Below are positions 31,883 to 37,592 of a DNA stretch of 37,592 nt, one piece after another (position 1 is the first letter of the stretch; every line of letters starts with the position of its first letter). This DNA comes from Methylobacterium sp. (GTDB taxonomy: Bacteria > Pseudomonadota > Alphaproteobacteria > Rhizobiales > Beijerinckiaceae). Where the stretch lies: assembly GCF_028290105.1 (NCBI RefSeq), contig NZ_JAQGKL010000078.1:1-37592 (forward strand). The letters are read 5' to 3'. Both the position numbers and the translations under genes were made by a program. The notes under the pieces are model-generated. The model saw nothing but the letters and a program-made list of their open reading frames with translations. It made no database searches and was not told the DNA's origin.

Positions 31883-33214
31883 ATGGTACCGGGCGAAACC
31901 GTAGACAATCTGCATCGCATCGTCGTCGTCGGGGGCGGCGCGGCGGGCCTGCAGCTCGCGACAAAGCTCGGCGAGAAGCTCGGGCGCACGAACAAGGCCC
32001 ATGTCACCCTGGTGGACCGGGCGCGCACCCACATCTGGAAGCCGCTGCTGCACGAAGTCGCCGCCGGCAGCCTCGATGTCGGCCATCATGCGGTCGACTA
32101 CCTGCACCACGCCCACCGGCACAATTTCCGCTACCGCATCGGCGAGATGACCGGTCTCGACCGGGCCAAGCGCGTCATCCACCTGGCCGCCAGCCACGAC
32201 ACCGAGGGACGCGAGGTCACGCCGATTCGCGAGATTCCCTACGACACGCTCGTGATCGCGGTGGGCTCGACCACCAATGATTTCGGAACGCCGGGCGTGA
32301 AGGAGAACGCCATCGCCCTCGACACCCAGGGCCAGGCGGTGCGCTTCCACCAGCGCCTCGTGAACGGGATGCTGCGCGCCCACACCCAGACGGGCCCGGT
32401 GCGCCCGGGCCAGCTCCACGTCACGGTGATCGGCGCCGGCGCCACCGGCACCGAGCTCGCGGCCGAACTCCACCGCACCACCCGCCACGTGGCCGCGACC
32501 GGCCTCGACCGGATCGACCCGGCCAAGGACCTCAAGATCACCCTCGTGGAGGCGGCCGGGCGCATCCTGCCCGCCGTCCCGGAGCGTCTCTCGCACGACG
32601 TGATGGTGCTCCTCGACAAGATCGGCGTCGAGGTCCGCACGGGTGCCCGCGTCACCGAGGTCCGGCCCGACGGCGTGCAGCTCGCCGATGGCGGCTTCAT
32701 CCCCTCCGAGCTCGTGGTCTGGGCGGCGGGCGTCAAGGCGCCGCCGTTCCTGCAGGAGATCGGCGGGCTCGAGACCACCCGCAACAACCAGCTCGTGGTG
32801 ACCCCGACCCTGCAGACCACCCGCGACCCGGACATCTTCGCGATGGGCGACTGCGCCTACCTCGTGGAGAAGGGCTCGGACACGCCGATCCCGCCGCGTG
32901 CCCAGGCCGCGCACCAGCAGGCGACGCACCTCATCAAGATCATCCCCGACAAGATGGCCGGCAAGCCACTGAAGGCGTTCAAGTACCGCGACTTCGGCTC
33001 GCTGGTCTCGCTCGGCGAATACTCGACGGTCGGCAACCTGATGGGGTTCATCAAGGGCAAGAACATGTTCATCGCCGGGCTCTTCGCCCGGATGATGTAC
33101 CGCTCCCTCTACAAGATGCACGAGCAGGCCTTGCACGGCACGGTGAAGACCACCCTCGACGCGGTGGCCCGGGCCCTGACCCGGCGCACCGAGTCGCGCG
33201 TGAAGCTGCATTGA
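31883..33214 (+). CDS. ndh: Type II NADH:quinone dehydrogenase
   Basis: NDH-2 transfers electrons from NADH to quinone on the cytoplasmic face of the inner membrane without pumping protons. The 443-residue protein has the FAD motif IVVVGGGAAGLQLATKLGEKL, then HIWKPLLHEVAAGSLD. It continues with YDTLVIAVGSTTNDFGTPGV, the NADH motif VTVIGAGATGTELAAEL, and the second FAD motif IFAMGDCAYL followed by RAQAAHQQ, the quinone-site region. The C-terminal end MMYRSLYKMHEQALHG through RVKLH is the amphipathic membrane-binding tail. The ATG at 31883 has GAGGA ten bases upstream; GTG at 31874 is a longer option. With cydB nearby, it could feed a quinol oxidase. Confidence 0.93.
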   Translation: MVPGETVDNLHRIVVVGGGAAGLQLATKLGEKLGRTNKAHVTLVDRARTHIWKPLLHEVAAGSLDVGHHAVDYLHHAHRHNFRYRIGEMTGLDRAKRVIHLAASHDTEGREVTPIREIPYDTLVIAVGSTTNDFGTPGVKENAIALDTQGQAVRFHQRLVNGMLRAHTQTGPVRPGQLHVTVIGAGATGTELAAELHRTTRHVAATGLDRIDPAKDLKITLVEAAGRILPAVPERLSHDVMVLLDKIGVEVRTGARVTEVRPDGVQLADGGFIPSELVVWAAGVKAPPFLQEIGGLETTRNNQLVVTPTLQTTRDPDIFAMGDCAYLVEKGSDTPIPPRAQAAHQQATHLIKIIPDKMAGKPLKAFKYRDFGSLVSLGEYSTVGNLMGFIKGKNMFIAGLFARMMYRSLYKMHEQALHGTVKTTLDAVARALTRRTESRVKLH

Positions 33215-33236
33215 CGGTCCGCGGGGAGCCACGCTC

Positions 33237-33572
33237 ATGATGATCGACATCGTTCAGGCGGTGCAGCAGCGCAATCCGGCGCTCGGCTCCTACGTGCTCG
33301 TGCTGCGCGGGGATTCCCGCGCACGCGACACCGCCGATCCGACCCGGCTCTCGACGGAGGCCGAGGCCTGGCTCGCGGCCCACGCGCCGGGCGCCAGGCT
33401 GTCCGAGGAGAAGGTGCTGCTGGCGCCCTATCCCGGCGCCATGCCGGCCGATCGCGCGGTCACGGTGCTGGCCTTCGCGGATGCCCGGCACCTCGCCGCT
33501 TTCGCGACGGCCTGGACCGTCGATCCGGAACCGGACGAGCCGGAGCCGGAAACGCCGCCGGAATCGATCTGA
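33237..33572 (+). CDS. Small uncharacterised protein downstream of ndh
   Basis: This 111-residue soluble protein starts MMIDIVQAVQQRNPALGSYVLVLRGDS, then has a helical middle part (STEAEAWLAAHAPGARLSEEKVLL), YPGAMPADRAVTVLAFADARHLAAFATAW, and an acidic tail rich in Glu, Pro and Asp. The pattern is an alpha/beta mini-domain of unknown type; I do not recognise the family. GGGGAG lies eight bases before the ATG. The gene follows ndh by 22 bases, so it is likely its operon partner. Its stop lies 12 bases from that of the convergent O-antigen-ligase-like gene. Confidence 0.75.
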   Translation: MMIDIVQAVQQRNPALGSYVLVLRGDSRARDTADPTRLSTEAEAWLAAHAPGARLSEEKVLLAPYPGAMPADRAVTVLAFADARHLAAFATAWTVDPEPDEPEPETPPESI

Positions 33573-33584
33573 TCGAGACGCCGG

Positions 33585-34856
33585 TCAGGTCGATGCCCGA
33601 CCGGCGAGCCAGCGCAGGCGTGCGGCCTCAAGGCCCCAAACCATGCCCAGCATCATGTAGACGTGGCGCCACTTCTCGATGTCGATCTGGGCCGCCTGCA
33701 GGAAGAACATCAGCAGCGCCGGCCAGACGATCTGCGCGTGACGCCGAAAGGGCGTGTCCCGGCTCATCAGGCGAAAGCCGACGAAGCTCGTCGTCAGCAC
33801 GAGGCCGATGAAGGCGACGCCCCCGACCCAGCCGCCATTGGCGAAGCTGCCGATGTAGCTGTTGTGCGGTTCCAGCGCGAAGATCAGGCGCCAGCGCAAA
33901 GGGCCCATCCCGAGGGGCTCGTCCACCAGCATGTTCAGGCCGCGAATCTGGTTGCCGAACCGGCCGGTCTCGCCGGTGTCGTAATCCTGCGTGACGGCGG
34001 CGCGCTTGGAGAACATCTCGGCGGTGTCGCCGATGGACATGAGGCCCACGATGGCGATCGCGGTTCCGGCCAGCGCCAGAACCGTCAGCGTGACGATGCG
34101 CCGGCGCAGGACCGGGGAGCGGGTGGTGGCGTAGACGCTGGCGACCATCACCGCGACGGCGATGAGCGTGCCGCCCCAGGAGCCACGCGAGAACGACAGG
34201 AAGATGCCCGCCACGATCACCATCAGGACGGCGGAAGACAGGATCGGCCGGCGCGTGGTGCCCAGCAGCAGGCCGTGCATGAGGTAGAGGGCACCGAGCG
34301 TCAGGAACGAGCCGAACACGTTCGGGTCCTGGAAGGTGCCCGACGCGCGACCGTACTTGTAGAAGAGGTCCTCGGTGGGGATGAACCCGAAATAGCCGAC
34401 GATGCCGAAGGCGCTGGAGAGCAGACAGCTCGCCACGAAGGTCTTGAGCGCCAGTTCCATGCGCGCCTGCGTGCCGTCGGCAAACAGCATGGCGAAGAAC
34501 ACGCCCGTGATGGCGAGATAGGCGAGCTGGATCGTCCAGGTCACCGGCAGCGGCTGGTCGATGTAGGGCAGCAGCGCCACCGTGATGGCGCTGACGTAGA
34601 GAATCAGCAGCCCGAGCAGGGGCAGCATGCCCCGGTGCAGGCGCAACCCCAGGCAGAGCCAGAGCAGGATGGTGGGGATCGCCACCACGTCGTAGGGGGA
34701 GGTGTCCGAGAAGGCGAAGCAGGCAAAGAAGATGAAGGCGACGAGGAGCACCGTCGCCAGGCGCCGCAGGACCAGCAGGACGGGCAGATGGCTCCAGGCT
34801 CCGGCCTGCCAGCGCGAAGCACCGGGTGCGATCGTGGACGCCATGCACTCACTCAT
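33585..34856 (-). CDS. O-antigen ligase (WaaL/Wzy_C) family membrane protein
   Basis: This 423-residue inner-membrane protein has about ten to eleven helices. The diagnostic part is the large periplasmic loop and its end: DVNVFGSFLTL-like GTFQDPNVFGSFLTLGAL, LSFSRGSWGG, GRFGNQIRGLNMLVDEPLGMGPL, and PHNSYIGSFANGGWVGGVAFIGLVL. This is the pattern of the O-antigen ligase/polymerase superfamily and not of FtsW, which would be expected after murD. It probably joins a polysaccharide to a lipid or polymerises one. I chose ATG at 34856; ATG 34844 is an alternative and a longer frame reaches into murD. It lies 85 bases downstream of murD on the same strand. Confidence 0.85.
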   Translation of the reverse strand: MSECMASTIAPGASRWQAGAWSHLPVLLVLRRLATVLLVAFIFFACFAFSDTSPYDVVAIPTILLWLCLGLRLHRGMLPLLGLLILYVSAITVALLPYIDQPLPVTWTIQLAYLAITGVFFAMLFADGTQARMELALKTFVASCLLSSAFGIVGYFGFIPTEDLFYKYGRASGTFQDPNVFGSFLTLGALYLMHGLLLGTTRRPILSSAVLMVIVAGIFLSFSRGSWGGTLIAVAVMVASVYATTRSPVLRRRIVTLTVLALAGTAIAIVGLMSIGDTAEMFSKRAAVTQDYDTGETGRFGNQIRGLNMLVDEPLGMGPLRWRLIFALEPHNSYIGSFANGGWVGGVAFIGLVLTTSFVGFRLMSRDTPFRRHAQIVWPALLMFFLQAAQIDIEKWRHVYMMLGMVWGLEAARLRWLAGRAST

Positions 34857-34941
34857 TCCGTGCCGCCCGACCGGGCATACGCGCACTACTGAACCCAAGA
34901 TCAGGCGCGGGAATGATTGAGATTTCGAGAAGCGCGAACGG

Positions 34942-36303
34942 TCAGGGCAGCGCGCGGACGAGATTCCGGAACTGATCCCCACGATCCTCGAAGCTGCGGA
35001 ACTGATCGTAGGACGCGCAGGCCGGCGAGAGCAGGACCACGGGCTCCACGGCCTCCGAGGCCGAGGCGGCCTCGGCCGCCATCGCGGTGGCGGCCGCCAG
35101 GGTGCCGCAGGTGGTGTAGGGCACGCGCCCCTCCAGGGTGGCGGCGAAGGCGTCGCTAGCGGCTCCGATCAGGTAGGCGTGGGCCACGCGGCCGAAGAGC
35201 GGCGCAAGCGGCGCGATGCCGCCTTCCTTGGCCTTGCCGCCGAGGATCCAGTGGATGTCGTGAAAGGCGGTGAGCGCCTTCTCGGCGGAATCGGCGTTCG
35301 TGGCCTTGGAATCGTTGACGAAGAGCACGCGGCCGCGCCGGCCAACCTCCTCCATGCGGTGCGGCAGGCCGGGAAAGCTCCTCAAGCCCGCGACGAGTTC
35401 GGCCTCCGAGACACCGAGCGCCCGGACGCAGGCGGCGGCCACCGCCGCGTTCTGCCAGTTGTGCGCGCCCCGCAGCGAGCCGATTCCGGCGAGATCGGCG
35501 ATCGGCGCGCCGTCGGCCCCGAACACCGTCCCGTCGCGGGCGAAGAAACCGTCGAAGCCGGCCGGCGGCGTGCCGACATGGACCGCCACGCGCGGGCCCG
35601 TCACGGCGTCCGCGATGGCGCGGCTGAGATCGTCGTCGATGCCGACGATGGCGAGATCGGCGCCGGCCACGAGGCGGGCCTTGATCGCCGCGTATTCCGC
35701 CAGGGTACCATGCCGGTCGAGGTGGTCCGGCGTGATGTTGAGGAGGATGCCGATGCCGGGATCGAGGCTCGGCGTCAGGTCGATCTGGAACGAGGACAGT
35801 TCGACGACGTGGATGCGGTCCGGCGCGGGCGGCGCGAGCGACAGGATCGCGGTTCCGATGTTGCCGCCCATCTGCACGTCGCGGCCGGCGGAAGCGAGGA
35901 TGTGCGCGATCAGCGCCGTGGTCGTGGACTTGCCGTTGGTGCCGGTGATCGCCACGAACGGCGCGCCCGGCGCGATCGCGCGGCGCTCCTGGCAGAAGAG
36001 CTCGATGTCGCCGATAACCGGGATGCCGGCCGCCCCGGCGCGCTCGACGGTCCAGTGCGGGGCCGGATGCGTGAGGGGAATTCCGGGCGACAGGATCAGC
36101 GCCGAAAAGTCCGAGAAGTCGGCGTCGTGCAGATCGAAGACCGTGATGCCCTGGTCGCGGGCGCGCCCGGTGCTCTCCGGGCTGTCGTCCCAGGCGAGCA
36201 CGTCGGCGCCGCCAGCGAGCAGCGCCCGCACAGTGGCGAGCCCGGAGCCGCCGAGCCCGAACAGGGCGACCTTGCGGCCGGCAAAGCAGGTGACCGGCGT
36301 CAT
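34942..36303 (-). CDS. murD: UDP-N-acetylmuramoyl-L-alanine--D-glutamate ligase
   Basis: MurD adds D-glutamate to UDP-MurNAc-L-Ala using ATP in the cytoplasm. The 453-residue protein is of standard length. It has an N-terminal Rossmann-like domain ([22 protein letters not shown]), the ATP loop [17 protein letters not shown], then [10 protein letters not shown] and [29 protein letters not shown] is the Mur-family catalytic region, followed by [14 protein letters not shown], the ligase C-terminal FVNDSKATN and [12 protein letters not shown]. The end is [22 protein letters not shown]. It starts 12 bases after mraY ends and is followed by an O-antigen-ligase-like gene, so the usual ftsW-murG-murC run does not continue here. 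Confidence 0.97.
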   Translation of the reverse strand: MTPVTCFAGRKVALFGLGGSGLATVRALLAGGADVLAWDDSPESTGRARDQGITVFDLHDADFSDFSALILSPGIPLTHPAPHWTVERAGAAGIPVIGDIELFCQERRAIAPGAPFVAITGTNGKSTTTALIAHILASAGRDVQMGGNIGTAILSLAPPAPDRIHVVELSSFQIDLTPSLDPGIGILLNITPDHLDRHGTLAEYAAIKARLVAGADLAIVGIDDDLSRAIADAVTGPRVAVHVGTPPAGFDGFFARDGTVFGADGAPIADLAGIGSLRGAHNWQNAAVAAACVRALGVSEAELVAGLRSFPGLPHRMEEVGRRGRVLFVNDSKATNADSAEKALTAFHDIHWILGGKAKEGGIAPLAPLFGRVAHAYLIGAASDAFAATLEGRVPYTTCGTLAAATAMAAEAASASEAVEPVVLLSPACASYDQFRSFEDRGDQFRNLVRALP

Positions 36304-36315
36304 GGCCTCGATCCC

Positions 36316-37401
36316 TTAGCGCAGCTTGAGCGTGGCGAGGCCGGCCAGCGCCAGGATCACGGCAATGATCCAGAACCGGATCACGACCTGCGGCTCCTTC
36401 CAGCCCTTCTGCTCGAAATGGTGGTGGATCGGCGCCATGCGGAAGACGCGCTTGCCCGTGAGCTTGAACGAGGCGACCTGGATGATCACGGACATCATCT
36501 CGAGCACGAACAGGCCGCCCACGATGGCCAGCACGATCTCGTGCTTCGTCGCCACCGCGATGGTGCCGAGCAGCCCGCCGAGGGCCAGCGAACCGGTATC
36601 GCCCATGAAGACCTGGGCGGGGGGCGCGTTGAACCAGAGGAAGCCGAGCCCCGCTCCGATCACCGCGCCGCAGACCACGGCGAGTTCGCCGGTGTCGCGC
36701 ACGTAGTTCACCTGCAGGTAGCCGGCCGTGAAGACGTTGCCGACGAGGTAGGCGATGACGCCGAAGGTGCCGCAGGCGATCATCACCGGCACGATGGCGA
36801 GCCCGTCGAGTCCGTCGGTCATGTTCACCGAATTGCCGGCGCCCACGATGACGAAGGCGGCGAACAGCACGTAGAACCAGCCGAGGTTCAGCAGCGCGTC
36901 CTTGAAGATCGGGAAGGCGAGCTGATTCTGCAGGGTGGGCGGCGAGTAGACGGCGATGAGCGTGCAGGCCGCGATCGCGATGGCGGCTTCGAGCAGCAGC
37001 CGGAACTTGCCCGAGAAGCCCTTGTGCGACTGCTTCGTCACCTTGAGGTAGTCGTCGTAGAAACCGATCGCGCCGAAGCCGAGGGTCACCGCCAGGGTCA
37101 CCCAGACGTAGTGGTTGCGCGGGTTGGCCCAGAGCAGGATCGCCACGACGCAGCCGGCCAGGATCATCAGGCCGCCCATGGTCGGCGTGCCGCGCTTGGT
37201 CAGCAGGTGCGATTGCGGGCCGTCCTCGCGGATCGGCTGGCCCTTGCCCTGGCGAAGGCGCAGCAGAGAGATGATCAGCGGGCCGAACCAGAACACGAAC
37301 AGGCCCGCCGTGAACAGCGCTCCGCCGGTGCGGAAGGTGATGTAGCGGAAGACGTTGAGGGCGGAGACGGTGCCGCTCAAGTCCGACAGGAGATACAGCA
37401 T
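36316..37401 (-). CDS. mraY: Phospho-N-acetylmuramoyl-pentapeptide-transferase
   Basis: MraY transfers phospho-MurNAc-pentapeptide to undecaprenyl phosphate, making lipid I at the inner membrane. The 361-residue protein has ten membrane helices and begins [20 protein letters not shown]. Catalytic segments are visible in order: [32 protein letters not shown] (Asp pair), [32 protein letters not shown], and the HHHFEQKGW motif after RMAPI. I chose ATG at 37401, which fits the usual MLYLL start; ATG 37419 would add six residues. The gene lies 86 bases downstream of murF and is followed by murD. Confidence 0.97.
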   Translation of the reverse strand: MLYLLSDLSGTVSALNVFRYITFRTGGALFTAGLFVFWFGPLIISLLRLRQGKGQPIREDGPQSHLLTKRGTPTMGGLMILAGCVVAILLWANPRNHYVWVTLAVTLGFGAIGFYDDYLKVTKQSHKGFSGKFRLLLEAAIAIAACTLIAVYSPPTLQNQLAFPIFKDALLNLGWFYVLFAAFVIVGAGNSVNMTDGLDGLAIVPVMIACGTFGVIAYLVGNVFTAGYLQVNYVRDTGELAVVCGAVIGAGLGFLWFNAPPAQVFMGDTGSLALGGLLGTIAVATKHEIVLAIVGGLFVLEMMSVIIQVASFKLTGKRVFRMAPIHHHFEQKGWKEPQVVIRFWIIAVILALAGLATLKLR

Positions 37402-37487
37402 CCAGCACCCGGCCGTCATCGATGGAAATGCGGCCGGCGGTCGGAGCGCGTGCGCCCCTCCACCGGCCGATGCGAAGTCAGTCGCCC

Positions 37488-37592
37488 TCAGCGCGCGGCG
37501 GCGTGGGGCGGTTCGGCTTGGGCCTTCGCGTACCGGGCTTTGAGCGCTTCGACAATCCGGCCCATGCGGATGCTGTTCGATCCCTTGACCAT
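37488..37592 (-). CDS. murF: UDP-N-acetylmuramoyl-tripeptide--D-alanyl-D-alanine ligase MurF, C-terminal end
   Basis: Only the last 34 codons are in the window. They read [20 protein letters not shown] followed by a short Ala/Pro-rich end. [16 protein letters not shown] is the highly conserved C-terminus of MurF, which adds D-Ala-D-Ala to the UDP-MurNAc-tripeptide. The frame continues out of the window edge; the ATG at 37592 is internal. Its place just upstream of mraY is the standard mur cluster order. Confidence 0.9.
   Translation of the reverse strand: MVKGSNSIRMGRIVEALKARYAKAQAEPPHAAAR

Overview
The window looks like chromosomal core sequence of a high-GC alphaproteobacterium, most likely Methylobacterium, Methylorubrum or a close relative (Hyphomicrobiales). 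Reasons: very GC-rich codon use throughout; alphaproteobacterial families such as DUF4167, DUF1491, DUF2336 and a mitofilin (Mic60)/HemY pair; a MoxY-type sensor kinase; and a sequence matching the EcfG general-stress promoter. The genus is an inference. I see no insertion sequences, prophage genes, CRISPR arrays, rRNAs or tRNAs.

Layout. 1-2110: the 3' end of prmC, a 444-base gap and a DUF4167 protein with a long Arg/Gln/Asp repeat tail, closed by a strong bidirectional terminator. 2171-5049: a methyltransferase-like gene diverging from a tiny Pmp3/YqaE membrane protein that has an EcfG-type promoter, then a coupled sulfite-oxidase-like/flavin-reductase pair and a GFA-family protein. 5063-7278 (minus): a ChaA-like cation/proton antiporter overlapping an FAD oxidoreductase. 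7599-9314: a DEAD-box helicase with a DbpA-type C-terminus. 9352-11362 (minus): two proteins of unknown function. 11482-13652: a MoxY-like kinase and LuxR-type regulator pair. 13702-17558 (minus): an overlapping operon tsaD - acetyltransferase fusion - gpsA - OGFr-domain protein, followed by an EVE-domain gene. 17747-22441: hemD - mic60-like - hemY-like, without hemC. 22632-26983: a DUF2336 protein, then on the minus strand DUF1491, a membrane-anchored peptidoglycan-binding protein and a PAS histidine kinase. 27318-28892: a small secreted or anchored protein, cydB and a DUF2474 miniprotein, with no cydA. 28897-30911 (minus): dgcN-dgcA for D-glutamate catabolism. 31108-33572: maleylacetoacetate isomerase, type II NADH dehydrogenase and a small unknown gene. 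33585-37592 (minus): the 3' end of murF, mraY and murD, followed by an O-antigen-ligase-like gene where ftsW might be expected.

How the genes relate. Most encode housekeeping functions: cell-wall precursors, tRNA t6A, glycerol-3-phosphate, heme, translation termination and respiration. The less ordinary material is in small-scale structure. tsaD is preceded by four ATGs spaced exactly 14 bases apart, giving three five-codon mini-ORFs chained by ATGA overlaps. The sulfite-oxidase-like gene has a shorter version of the same arrangement. An EcfG-like promoter precedes pmp3. Several intergenic dyads look like operators. cydB is orphaned, and the mur cluster breaks off after murD. I found no large, clearly new multi-gene defence or mobile system.
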